Assembly: GCF_040807025.1 (NCBI RefSeq)
Contig: NC_090981.1
Location: 43,191,817-43,255,816, forward strand
Direction of reading: 5' to 3'
From: Struthio camelus
Taxonomy: Eukaryota; Chordata; Aves; Struthioniformes; Struthionidae
Length of the DNA: 64,000 nt
In this document: positions 49,001-62,900 of the stretch, one piece after another
Layout of the letters: each line of letters begins with the position of its first letter
Numbering within the stretch: position 1 is the first letter of the stretch
The notes under the pieces: generated by a model
The model's input: only the letters and a program-made list of their open reading frames with translations
The model's database searches: none
Told to the model about the DNA's origin: nothing
Program-made: the position numbers and the translations under genes

Positions 49001-50654
49001 TGACAACTGCAGACATGACAAAGTATCCTACCCTAGAAACTACTGCACTAAGGAACTAACTTATAAAGTTAAGTACTCCATCCCATGCATCCTTAATTCT
49101 AAATGCCAGCTTGAGCCATACCACAGTGTTACTGGCACTCAACCACTGTAGGTAACATCTGTGTTGCACTTTCATGCTGGCCTGCATTTCCTGTGGGAGG
49201 CAGCAACTATATTTCATTTTCCTATGGGTTTGCTTTTCAGGAAGGCGTACTATTTATTCAGAAGAAGAGTAATTTTTTTTTTTTTTTTTAATTCTACCTT
49301 ACCCAAGAGATTTGCCCCCTCTACACCTTTTCAGCTCAACATCTAGTCACCACACCCCACTCAACAGCCCCAAGCATTTGCTAAGCAAAGAATTACAGGC
49401 TGACTTATGGTCAGCTAAGGAACGTAGGCTGCTTTGTCCACTCAGCTGCCATTTTTGGTTAAGGTCCGTAGAAGAAACTGACTGAAATAAGTGAGAACAG
49501 ACAGGTGATCGCCTCAGTAGCAGTTCACTTGCACTGTGAGCAGGGCAAAAGTGTCCTCTGCTGCCATATGGCAGTTATGCATCTAGGACACAGCACTGCC
49601 AAGAAGGTACATGTACACTTTTATGAAAGCATAACATTGTCACAAATGGTTCTACCTCTTAGCACTATCTAATATCGGACTGAGTTCTAGGGTCATCTCC
49701 TTCAAAAATAGGTCATCCTGCAGTCAAGCAGAAATCTTGTGGTTTTGATAGTTGGTCATAGCAATGCTTAAGAGTGATGAGAAGTAGACTTATTAATCTT
49801 GATGAACAGCTAGCAGCAGAACAAATGACTTTAGTCAAGATTCCTATTTTCTTGCATTTTTTTGCCCCGCTTTGAAAGCAAGAGACTGTGCTAGACTGAC
49901 AGCGCCAACTTTTTTAAGGGAGTAGTAAGTGGTTGATTATGCTACTTACACTGCTGTAGTGCTGTTACCTACGTTATTTGCATCTTTTTTTATCTGAAAT
50001 AAGATAGGTCTGAAGACATACCACAGTATTACACATTGATTTTTATCAGTACAACCTTGTGTTTATAACTGTGTGTGCAGAGCAGGTAGATCCTTAAGGC
50101 ACATAGATTTAGGTGAAACTGCAGTTTACCTGAACCCAGGCACATAAACAAAAAAATTTTATTAGACTGTTTCATATAGCACCACACAAAAGGTACGCTG
50201 TGCTTTGTGTTGCCCTTAAAGAACATGCCAAAAAACTTTCAAACTAGAAAAATTAGAGAAGTCATCCTGAAAGAGCCACAGGTTTTGTACATAATGTTTT
50301 AATGGTCCTCCAGGCAGATTAGCATTGTTCCCATATGCATTAGTACTCTCAGCTTCTGGGTTTTGAGCTTTGCTCAAAAAAAAGTCACACAGGCCAAGAT
50401 GACCAGCTGTGCTTTCAGGGAAAAAGATTCACTTCAGAACTTCTACCGGTAAGTTCAGCTGACAACATTACTAGACAGCTGCTAAATTTTGTTTCTTGAA
50501 AAAAGCAACTTAATCTTGATTAATGGTAATAACGTGAATTTGAGCTCTACAAATCAACCCCAGGCAAATTAAGAAAGGTTTGGAATCAGCTCTTAATTCT
50601 GCCTTGTGTTCAAAAAGAAAGAAACACAGAATAATACTTTGCAAAATTACAGAT

Positions 50655-50800
50655 AAATAGTATCATAGAAGAAAGATGGGTGACTTTGAAGGGTCATTTC
50701 GCCCATCCGCTGTTTCAGTACAGACTGAAAATATTTCCAAGATAAGGTGCTAAAGCATTTATCGACTTGTCACACTTTTTACATAGCTAGACCCTTGACT
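50655..50800 (-). mobile_element. Possible highly decayed CR1 fragment
   Basis: TATCATAGAAGAAAGATGGG, then ACTTTGAAGGGTCATTTCGC and AGCATTTATCGACTTGT, resemble an eroded reverse-complement CR1 3' end just beyond the TBCA polyadenylation signal. The match is loose. Confidence 0.4.
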
Positions 50801-50966
50801 GTACTCTGTTTCTTAGCCTGAGTTGTTCAGGTTAAGTTTTGTATATTAACTATTACACTATTAGGCTTACGTTACATAAGCTTCTTTTTTGTTCTTTCTA
50901 TATTTGAGGTAAAGTGGCAATATTTTTATTTTGCCTGAATATGGAACACACATGTTTCAGAACATC

Positions 50967-53900
50967 CTTTATTCAATGCATTTTGGAGATAGAGAAAGGC
51001 TAGTTATTTGCATAAAGGGAACCTTAGCAAGTCAACACTATTGAGAGAGCTGTGGTCAAACAGAAGTGTGGAATGGACCCAGTGCTAACACACATAAAGA
51101 GAGTACTGAAAAACTTCTAGGCTTCCAGCTTCACTGACTCCAGTATGGAACGTGCTTCTTTATACTCTTCAGCTTCTTCCAATTCCTTTTCATTTTCCTG
51201 GAATTAAAAAGAGCTTTTGAGTACTTCAGTAATAACTGACATGTGACTAAACATAAGGAGGAAACCATAGGGGGGGGGAAAAAAAAAAGGTTATTTCAAA
51301 ATTGAGAATACTAGATTTACATGATTCAAAGCACAGGTTTAAGGTCCAGTATTAGAGCAGTCATGTGAGTAGACCCTATATCTAACTTTATTCTATTAAA
51401 TACTTAGAAACAAGTACATCAGAATTGGAATCAATGACAATAGTACTCTTGTTCTGAATTCTGTTAGGAAAAAGCTTAAGCAGAGATTAACAATTACAAA
51501 AAACTGAAGTTTGTATTAATAAAAAAAAATTAAAGGTAAGCTAAGAACAGAAAGCAAGTCTGCTGCAAGAAAGCAAGTCTTTTAGACTTCTGAATTCTTG
51601 AAAATAATTGTAACCTCCCCACACAAGCGTTTCTCACTTCAGGTTTGCATCCCATGCTGTACAGATGAATAACATCAAGTATAAATCACTTCTTCATCCC
51701 ACTGAAGTCTAAACCAGCTAACTGTCAAGAGACAAGTTTTCTAAATGACAAAAGGAGCCCAATCCTGCCAAGTACTAAGTGTCTATTTTGGAAGACCCTA
51801 GGAGTGCATCACCTGAGGACAAAAGAAGTTGAATTTTCCTTTGAAAGGAGAGTCTTAACTGATCAATGTTACATGTTAGTGGTTATGTGTCAGAGGCTTA
51901 ACTTAGTGTGTAGTACTAGCTTCACAGTAACATTTACATCTGTAACAAGAGTTCTTGGTGATAATACAGCTTTTAAAGTGAGCATGATAATCTCCAAACT
52001 TAATTTACTTTCCATGAAACTATTTGTACAAGATAGTATTTATTCCTGCAAGTAATTCATAGTGTAAAAATTGAGCAGTAATGCCCACCTCATTAATAAA
52101 TCATATAAGCATTACTCAGGCAAGGACTTTTGCTGTGTTTTTGCTTGATTACAGCAAAATAACTGTTAAGCACGGTATTTTGAATATTTCAGGTCACTAC
52201 AAGCGTATTGTATATGTCCTCACAAACTAGAAAAACTATCTAAAGCAGGTAAACCATTTTATCTGATTGTATAACTAGCACAGGTATTCAGAGTCAGCTC
52301 AGTACTTAAGTGTATGTTGGGTATACATTCCATTAAAGACCATTTCTAATATTCTAACACATACAATTTTTGTATGCTACAGACCAAGTTTGCATAGACA
52401 GCTGAAATGGAATACAGGTATGTTATAGGGGTGTGCCAGTCTTCAGACCTGTAAGTAATTCTTCAGTCAAGTTCTGTTATGCTGCAATTACACTGCAGGC
52501 TAAACACGTTTGTACAGTTTCACCACAGAAAGAACACTTCATTATGTGCAGTGTTTAGTATTATTTGATAAACACTTTTTGGTGCAATACTTACTAATAG
52601 TTGAGAAAGATCTGCGTGTGCAACTTCTAATCTGCGCTGGCAGTCTGGAATCATCATTCGTGATTCTTGCAAGATCTCGATCTGTGAAAATTGTAAGCCC
52701 ATGAAATGAAAATGTATTCCAGATCAAAATTTTACTTTTAAAAAGTAAAATACAGTCTTTACTCTGAAAAATCAGTAGCCCAGTCATCATCTAGGAACTT
52801 CAGAACAGTTGCATGTTTTCTGAATAGGCTTTTTATTAAAATGCACTGACTTAGTCATAATTGCTTAAAATTCTGTTAATGTATATTAAGAAAGATATTA
52901 CAAGACATTTTCATTTCCTCTGTGTTTAATTAAATACAAGTTATTAAGTGGAGAAAAAGTGTTTAGACTAATTTTTGCCCTTAGAAAGAAAGAGTACTGC
53001 CTGGTAAGGTTTCCATACAACATTTGTTAAAAAACACTATTTAGAACAAACTTTCTCCTGCTGTCATGAAGCAGCTTCATCCAAAATGGGATCAGCTGGT
53101 TATATAAATATCCCCTGCATCTTTTGGGTAATAAAGAAAAACAGTGTTCAGATAATACCACATAGAGATAATTACTGCATGAAAAAAGTTATTGAGTTAT
53201 TGATCACATTGCGTGCACACTGCAGGAGGCTCTGAGTGAAAGACAAAGGTAAAGAAAAATGAAAAGCAAAGACCAGCAGGCTCATATTTTTGATGCTTAT
53301 CATGCATAAAAAGTTATTACTTATCCTTGTGCTTCATTTTAGGAGAAAGATTATTCTCACCATGCACTTTGAACAAAATTACTAAACTGGGCACCCCACT
53401 GAATCTGAACATCCTGCCTCCACCTACAGAAAACAACTTCAGATTTATATGAGGGAACACTTATTTCATGGAACATTTCTGGACCTGAAATCCATCCACT
53501 GAAAAGAAAAGGTGTGCACACTTGTTCAGTAATGTTAAATCTATGTAGAAATTAAAGTCAGTTAGATATGAAAGTACAAAATCTCTTCCGCATTCAGGAT
53601 AACCTGCAACAGAATTTTACTTTAAATGGTCGCACTATATTCTGTCATTCCTATGTTGCATCTTCCTTTCAGTGTTAATGCTGTAGTGTTTGGAAGTACT
53701 GAAGGGAACGCTAATCTCTAGAGGGAGGATGAGCCATGACTAAGAATTTATTTATGCATACAGGGAGTCCTTTTGTAGTAAACATTATCATCATGCATTT
53801 AAGCGTCATTGCTCAAGTTCTCAGTTCAAGCCATTTTTGAGAGAATTTGCTATTTTGGTTTCTGACTTCATTTCAGGGAACCTAAGCCAAAACCCATCTA

Positions 53901-56900
53901 CTTTAATGAAGCAAGATAGGTAACAGATGCTTAAAAAAAAAAAAGTTAGGCACCCACAAGTTCCAGTTCTCAACAGCATTATCACTTTTCTTTAAGCATT
54001 CAGTATTAGACTATATTAAAAATAAATTAATCACTCTGCATATTTCACTGTCAGCAGCAAATGAATAAAGGTTTGTAACTTCCATCAAATATAGTGCACC
54101 ATAAACTGCATGAGATGATGCTTCTGCCTTATGTACTGCTACTTCATTCTATAAAGAATACCTACAGGGCTGAGAATATCAATACTGACTTCCCTGGGCT
54201 GGTACTGCTAACAAGTTAGGCACTGTGAGGCTGGTGGCTTACGTGGAAAGCAGTAATTCATTTTACATATGCGATCGCTAAGCTCTCTAGGAAGGGAAGA
54301 AGTATAACTTGGAATCTGCAAGCTGTAGTCCTGGCTTCTGCAAGAAAAGAACATAAGACTACCCAAATCACTCAATTTGAAATAGAATTTGACTGAGATC
54401 TGAAGGGCTACCTGAGTTTTACTTACATTTGCCTGCCGTTATGCAATACTAAATAAAAATCAGAAGAAAGTTAAATCTTAGAACCTCTACACACAGTAGG
54501 TGCAAACAGCTGGAGAACAGGAGTGGTTAGAACAGGGCAACAGTAAATACTGAACTAGCTACTCAGATTTTGATAACTTTTGCATAAATACCTTTTTCAA
54601 ATAATCTTCTTTAACAAAATAATCCCAGATAGATCATTTACTTTTACAAATGTATATAATAATGCAAAGTCAAAAGCTTGAACAATTACATAAGCTTTAA
54701 GATTGGAATTTGAAAAAAGCATTGGCTCTCCAAAGTCTATGAAAATTAAACAGCAAACCTACTCCCCTTTCCCAACATACTCTAGAAACTTTCTGGCTGA
54801 ATTCTAAGCAGTTTAACTTACTTATAAGCAGGTCACTGAGAAAGTTATTATGTGAGAATGATCTAACTTTGGAAAGAACCATAAATATCTTCAAGGTTAC
54901 TGTGAATTACAATGCCAAATAAAAGTATTAAACACTGGAATAACTGAAGTGCATCTAAATAAAGTGTTGAGATAAAAGCAGTAAAGCACAAAAATATATA
55001 CAAAGACAAGCAAATTGGATTTGTTGTCAATAAGTGCACACAGGACCAGAAGACTTATTGTGACTACAATGAGGATGACATCCCAGTTCTTTTATATGTA
55101 TTGAAAAAGCCAGTATAACAAATCTCTTCAAACAGCCAAATTGCCGGTCAATTGTCTCTCTGTATTGAAGGTATTTCTACTAAGAAGCCTTTCAAAAGAA
55201 AGTAGTCTGCTCATCTTTGATGGAGGTCTTTAATTGTTGGCGTATATATAACCTATTTACCTAGGATCAGATGTCAAAGAACTGGTGTCTGTAATACGCT
55301 ATCAATAGCCTTCAACCTGTTTCCCATACATTTCAGATTGCATTGACAGATAAAGCTGAATAGCAAAGCCAGATGCAAATATACAGATCCACCTACCAGT
55401 TGCTTAAGTGGAAGGGCACCATACCAAAAAATCAATTTTACACATTCAGAATAAGCCCAAAGGCCGAACACAACCCTGCAAGAAACAGCTGAGGAGGTAA
55501 CGCCTGAGGTGTAAGCAACTCAAGATTTTAGCAGGTCCCACAGTAACAAAAGTTCAAAGCCACTATTTCAACTTAACAGGGCAGAACGGAGCTGTTCAAA
55601 GGAGGCAGATTCTCTAATTTAGGATCATCCAAGCACTTACGTTATAGTAAAACAACAAATTTTGATACTTTAAGAATATGCTTAGAACAGAAATAAATAC
55701 TGCTGCTTAAGAGCATCAGTATCAAGTATTCTGCAGCAGGAAGCAATTTCATTCAGCCTAACTGACATGTACTGTATAGCAGGGACAACAGAGTTTGATC
55801 AGCTTCAACAAAAAAAATGGAAGCAGAGTTTTTTCAGCTGACCCAAAACTAAACAAACGATTTTTAAAAGTTTTAATCCGAAAACAACAATAAGAAAACC
55901 TCCATAAGGCGGTCTGTCATCCCTTTATCTTAGAAGAAGGATAGCCTAATAAACAACTGGGTCATAGGGTGTATTGACAGTATTGCTTCACATGACAGGA
56001 CTGGCATTCTAGCCACAAAAGATTGGCTAAGAAAAATTAGATTTGTGAATCAGTGTGTGTGTGTATCTTTCTTTTATACATGTATACATATATTCACACA
56101 CATACACACACACAAATATATTGAAATACAAAAGGTTCTTTCTTGGAAGTGAGCCAGACTAAATCACCAGAGTTTCAGCATGGGACTGTGAGATGGTAAT
56201 TAAAATGAGGTGCTTTTAAATACTGCCACATAACCGGTTGCCCTTTGACTGTTGCGCAACTGAAAATAGATAATCATGACACGGGTTCTCCTTACGGACT
56301 GGCAGGGCAAAATTACAAACTCAAAGACAGCAGGGAAAAAAAAAGAAAAAAACAACATGCAAATAATTCAGTTTAAGAAAAGTGCTGTTTGTTCAAACTA
56401 CTTTTCACCAGAAAGCTTATAAAACACTTGGAATCTGTTGACCGGTTACAGCTACATTTGACAGAATGGCCGAGACCCAAAAGAAAAATGACATCTCTAA
56501 GTATCATGAATACCAATGGTTCCAAAATTCATAAGCGTACTAAAGAAAAGACTGTAGCACAATGTAAACAGTAATGTTAGGGCTGCTGGTTGGCTAATCA
56601 GCCTATTTATAATTTATAGCCGCAACATGGTATTATTTCTCACCCCAGTGGTAAACAGGGCACATAAAGGCATCATGCAAGGGTGGAGGTGGAGGCAAGA
56701 AGGGGAGGATGAAGGGAGTAGGAAGATGTAGGGGCAGTGAGAGAAAGCTGCGTATAGGAAAGACAGGAGATCATAGGAGATGCGATACTAAGCTGAAGTT
56801 ATTGTAACTACTGGGGAGAGGGGGATATAGAGGAAAAAAAAAAACCAAACCACAGGAAACCAGGTTTTGTTAGTTCCACTTCCTATGAGGCAACTTGCTT

Positions 56901-59900
56901 GCTTTACAATTGACAGGACCAAAAGAGGCTCAAGTTATCCACAAATACAGGATGCAAGAAACCACTGCAGCCTGTTGCACGAGTTCTTTGCCAAATATAT
57001 TGATCAAAACGCTTCTGAAGGACCATGAAGAAAAGCTTACAGGAAAAAAATGGAGCACATGATCTCTTTTCTATGGTACTTGAATGTTTTAGGCACTGAA
57101 ATGGCCATGTATCAACCACAAACTAACTACATTTGTAGCAAGAAACATGAAAGAAGAAAATTCACTAGATCTAAATGCCTCATTATTTCAAATTTGAGCT
57201 TTCTCTGTAACTCCTCTTAGGTGAGGGCCAATCCAGTTTCTTCTATAGCAGATCACCTTAGGAGGTACAAGGCAGAAAGGTACCCTTTGGTCTTTCTGGA
57301 CAATAGTTGGTCACTGTCTGTTTTCTGCTAACACACAACTGTAAGGTTTTCTTCATCGTCAGCTGTGGGTGAGGAGACGGACAGAGGACTTGAAGCTCAA
57401 AAACAGATACTGCTCACAGGACAGAAGCAAAACTCAGTGTCCCCCATGCAAAAATTTTTGAATTAAATAATTTGTATAATAAACTACAGATGCTGCTCCT
57501 TTAATATTAACTTGCAGAATGATAATGGAATTATCAATTATAGAGAGTTGTCATTTAATCTACAGGCAGCACATTCCTCTAGCAGCTCTCAAGAGTCTAC
57601 CTGATCGTTCATGTTGATGCGAGTATGAACCTCACCATGTAAACGGATCCATGCTTAATGTAATGCTAAAAGTGGGCTGATTAGGAAAGGTTTTAGAATA
57701 AACTTGAAGGTTTGGGGGGAATCTCCATTTTATGGAAGCAAAATACCTGGGGAAATATCTCTGCCAGAACTGGAAGCAGAACAGACTTAGCAGAGTAGTC
57801 CCCCAGTCAGACATGAGCCAGAAAAGTCAAGTCCAGACTTTTCCCCCCTGTAGAGCAGAGGAAAAGTGAGCACAGTTGAAAAATAAATGAATCCTCTCTC
57901 ATCTCACTGGCAAATCTTTCTACTGAAAGAATGTTCTCATACTAACTTACTCCAGATATTGCACAAATGTCTCAAATCTTCGGTATAGAATCTGGGATAC
58001 AAAGAGGTATTTATATCTGACTGGGGAGAGGGAGGGAAGGGGAAAGGAAGGAGGGAAAAACAGCTTTTGGAAAACAGAAGGGGAAAAAGGTAACAGCAAT
58101 GATTTGTCATCAATCGCTCCCTTTCAGAACGCACATTAGGCAATTAACCCAAGGTGAAAGCCTTTCAGTACCACCTCTATGTCAGGAATATTACTCTGTA
58201 GTTAATTCAGAGAACTCCAGGTTGCTAAGCTTTTAAAGAGACAAACCTGTACTTCTTAAGGATACTCTCCAAATACATAAAGGGGAGCATCAGACTCCCT
58301 GTTAGCATTTCCACTGCCTCTTCACCTAAACAGCTAGAGCTACAGAGTTCAGATTATTAAGCAGAGGTCATCTATTCTTAGAGAAAACCTAGAGTTACGA
58401 ACGCAAACAGACTGCAATGAAACTAGATGTTTCACCTAATCTTACTGTACTTGATTTGTAAGAAGACTGAGAACTTTGAGTTTCAACTGATAGGGTGGAG
58501 GATGGAAAGAGTTAAAGATTGAAAAACTCAACTGAGGTAACTAGGGTACTTCTTCAATGCTTAAACATTTACAATGAAAAAGTTACTGAGCATTCCAGTG
58601 TTCCAGTAATAAGATACGTAGCTCACTTTGATCTTCCACACTAATTTTCCTAAAACAATATAAATTATTTCCAGCTGTATTTCCTTTTTAGCTGTTTCAG
58701 AAAACATTCTACCTCCCAACTCAACAAAGTAAGAGAAATACCTGACTTTTCTGCTAATAATTGCAAGAAAAAACTGTATTATAAAGATTGTATGTACTCA
58801 ATAGCATGCAGATACTAAATTCTGTGTAAAATTCATTAGATTTTTTACTTCATTTGGGAATGACATTACATGAGAAGTAATTTAGAATTGTAGGATAGCT
58901 ATTAAACAAAAAAAAAAAATCAATCCTTTATCAGTAAAAACACTGATAGTTAACTGAAACTCCGCAGTAGATGCACAACCTCACTGAGGTGAAGCAAAGA
59001 GTTGATACCTCAGACTTGTCCCACACTCAAGACTACTGAAGATAAATGCATTAGATTGTAAAGGACAATCATTAAATTCAGGACAAATCAAAAGCCACAG
59101 AAACACAAAAACTACTGGTTCTTACCATTAATCTGCACTCATGGATGACTAGAGTGTGAGAAGTTTTTATTACAGATAAAATATCGTGAAAATATAAAAT
59201 GATGTGTAAAGTCTTCATATATTAAGAATCATTGGAACTGTGTAGAAAATAAGGCTTCATTACTAAAAAATCCACGCTGAAATACAACTGCATTACTTGC
59301 TGGAACCAGTCATGGGTTTTTTGTGACTCTTTGCAGAAATTATATCCAGCATTTATACAGAATTAAAATGCTTAATGACCTTTTTTTTTCTTAAAAGCCT
59401 TTTGGTTGAAGATAGTGTTATTTTGAGTTATAAAATTTATGAAAATCTTTTCTTTCATTGTATTTTCTAAATATCGCTCTTTATGTTTTTCTTCCAATGT
59501 GGCTCAAATAAAACTGTAATAAAAACTTTCCCTGAATTTCTAAATCTCTCATCTGCATTTTGTAAGCAAAACCAGATGGTAAAAGTTTTTTTTTTTTTCT
59601 TTTTAATGAACTATAAGTGATGAAAAAGTTAGGGCTTTCCCAACTGATGAGGCTAGCGATTCCCATCCTTGGTAACACAGTCTACCACACACATATAGCA
59701 GTTCTGACAGCAAAACTGTCATTTTTGTTTCTCTGAGATAAATCTGCTCTTCATGAAACAAGTTTTCCCAGACAGTGCAGGCTGGAGGCTTGGATGTAAC
59801 TACTGCCAACAACCCTAGCAGGTCACTGCTACAGCTAGAGACCTCCTGAATTCCCAGGAACCGCCAGCTGCCCCCATTCTGTAAGATGTTAGGGGGAAAA

Positions 59901-62900
59901 TACCAAGTCTAACCCTTACTATTGTTCTACAAGGGGGACTCATCCTTTCTCCTTACAGACCAGACACAAAGTAAAGCTACTAATATCATAGTAACAGTAT
60001 TATTCATGTTGAAATACAAGTTTTTTTGGTCACTTCTGCACTGTTAATCCATATATTCTGCAGAGTTGCAACTAAAGAACTAAATGAGAAAAAGCACACT
60101 AAAAAGCTTTAAAGCACCCCTCCCTCAACTGTGGATTGATCTGTATTTACAAAGCTGATTTCCTACCTCAGCTAAAAAATATTTTTAAAGTTATTATCTT
60201 AGTCTCAAAGGATTGAATCTATTCCCCTTCTCAAATGATATTTTTCATTACTGAAATAAAGACTATAAACATATTTTAAAATAAACAATTATTCAGATTA
60301 GGAATTGTTAACTAAAAGCAATTATTAAAATGTATAACTACAGATAATTTTCCTGAAGAACTCTTAGAAATATTATGTCCATCCAAAACTTGGTTTTGAG
60401 CAAAATGGTTTTGCCATTGTATAATTTTCTTTAGTGTAAAAGATTTGATCCTGTGACAACTGTGCATGTTCTTTCTGAGCCTCTGAGTTCATCACAACTT
60501 AAAATATTTACAACTTTCAGAAGGCAAAGTAAAGTGTGCTAAAGAACAATAAATAAAGATGTCATTGGAGGAATTAATTGCTTTCAGAATGAATTCAGGC
60601 AGTTTCTGAATGAACTGGGACTGTTCACTTAGAAGGCTTTTGCCACTGTTCTCTCTGAAAAAATCCTCAAATAGTACATTACAATTCTTTTCACAGCAAA
60701 AGTTCACAGCCTCTGCTGTTCTTGACTTTGGTGATTTTTTGCATGTCAGTGAGGAAAACCGCACAGTCAAATAGCCAGATGAATGGGGGACACTGAAAAT
60801 GGGGATTGCATTCATTAGTTCTTGTTAGCATCAGCAGATCTTCAGAAAGACTACTATTTTTGCAGCATCTTGGAGTCAGCCAGCAATCAGGTGGAAACAG
60901 CTCAGCTCTATAAATACAGTGTTTTCTGCAAATTCTACATTTGTATTTCTTTCCCATGTTATAATGAAAGCAAGACAGGCCATGCACACATGGATTGCAA
61001 ACTGGATTTATTCAGGAATTTGTTTTAGCTTCTTCTTAACTTGTTTTTGTTAGCTTTTACAGTCAGGTTTTCTTTAACCTATTCTTCTGTTGTTCCACTG
61101 TTTCTATGAAGATTTAAGTGACTATATCTGGGAAATGCTTGTCGGGGGAAAAGCATGGTTAAAGGTTAACAAATTTACTTGGGGAAAAAAAAAAAAAGAT
61201 CACAAACTCGGAGAAGCCACACTTCTATAAAGAATATAAGCAAACCTCCCAAATCTAAGCCTTCTTTCAGTGACAAGGAAACTTGACGCTCCCTCTCCTT
61301 CCCAAAGGGCATGTGCCAACTTCCTGCAACCACTGTCCTTTGTGGGGAACCTAGCAAGAAAAATTCCACCGTACTGTAACTGTGACTCTAAATCAACCTT
61401 TTGAGCGCATGAAACTACAAGCATGCACACTTCTAGCTAGTGACCCCCACTAGAGCTAGTAACTCTAACAGCTGTTAGGAGTTAACCTACTGCTCTCTGG
61501 GCTAGATGCCTATGATTTTTACCAAACACATGCATACTCGGAGTTTATGTTTCCTCTTCCTACTAGCTAACAGGCACTCTAAATGTCATGGTAACATTCA
61601 TACTTACCACCAAGCACTTAATTCACCGAAATTATCTAGAACAGTTCTTTTCAGGTTCTCAGCATTTTTAAGAAATAGAGTTCGTGATGGCCTCCTACTC
61701 AATGTTAGTGATAGCCATCCTGACACCAAGTGCTTAATAATCCATGTCCAATCTCCATATAATTTAATGCTTCTGGAGGAAAATAACTTTCTACCAATGC
61801 AAGTTATGACTTTTACAGTTAACAGAACTTTTAGTCTAGTATTTATATAACAGGAGTCTGGAAAGAGGTACAGGATAGTCTCTTATTTAAGGATGACTAT
61901 GATTAAAACAAAGCAAAGAGGCAAAGAAAACAAATTTTAGGATAGTTTACCTGCTTCTTAATTCCATAATCATCACATGCTTCAGCTTTCATTTTTTCAA
62001 TCTTTTCTTCTTGCTGTTTTGCTTCTTTTTCATACATAACTTTTTCTTTTGCCAGTCTGCAATTAAACCAAGTGATTGTGTTAATCTGTTATGGTAAAAA
62101 GTTACACCACTGATAACAAAAAAAAAAAAAATCCCTGAAAGCTGCAGCCCTAGAAGATATGAGTTTTACAAAGAAAGGCTTTTTAACGCTTCAAAGAACT
62201 GTATCTAAGAAATGCTGAATTTATATATTACATATAATAGTTCTTGTAAGAATATTTTCAATATTTTTATTGTAAAGGTTCTGTGGAGGCTTATTCATCT
62301 AGAATATCCTAAAAAAAAAAAAAAAAAGCTGTATCTTGGTACTTCATTTCAAATACGTAACAGAAACAGAAAAGAGGTTGCCTTCTAGATCTGGATGACA
62401 GCTAATAAAGGAGAAAGCGATCTTTGTATCTGAAAAAAAAAAAAAAACCACCCCACACATCACAGGTAGCTGAAACAAACTTAATATTAAGATGTCTGCC
62501 AAGGCAACATTGTTATCGTTAGCTTTTAGATCAGTATTTGTCAGATCTTCTCAATATCATCCAGGTTCTGATAGCTTTGAACCTACTGAATAATGCCACT
62601 GCACCAAGTACAACACCTTAGATGAAAAATGATGCTAAGGTGGCATCCTTCTTAATAGTAAGTTTGAAAAAGGTATCACGTTCAAATGAAAAGAAACAAG
62701 TTTCAGGCTCACAAGTTAACAATCCCAAAATATTTTTTCCTGATTAAACACAATATGATGCCATTAAACACAGTATTTCACATACTAGCTTGGCACAAAA
62801 TACTAAAAAGTAAATTTCCCAAATAACATGGTAGCCTCATAGCCCGAAAGTCCTTAGAGTACTTGCTGTATTTATGTTGATGGTGGTTTTGGAGTTACAG

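Larger units (their letters stand above)
41256..50966. other. Intergenic sequence between CR1 copy and TBCA 3' end
   Basis: Apart from the CR1 fragments listed separately, I see a T20-type run (41580-41599), a TA run (44098-44116), a G15 run near 47532-47546 and a T19 run near 49271-49289. There is no supported coding exon or RNA gene. Confidence 0.65.
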
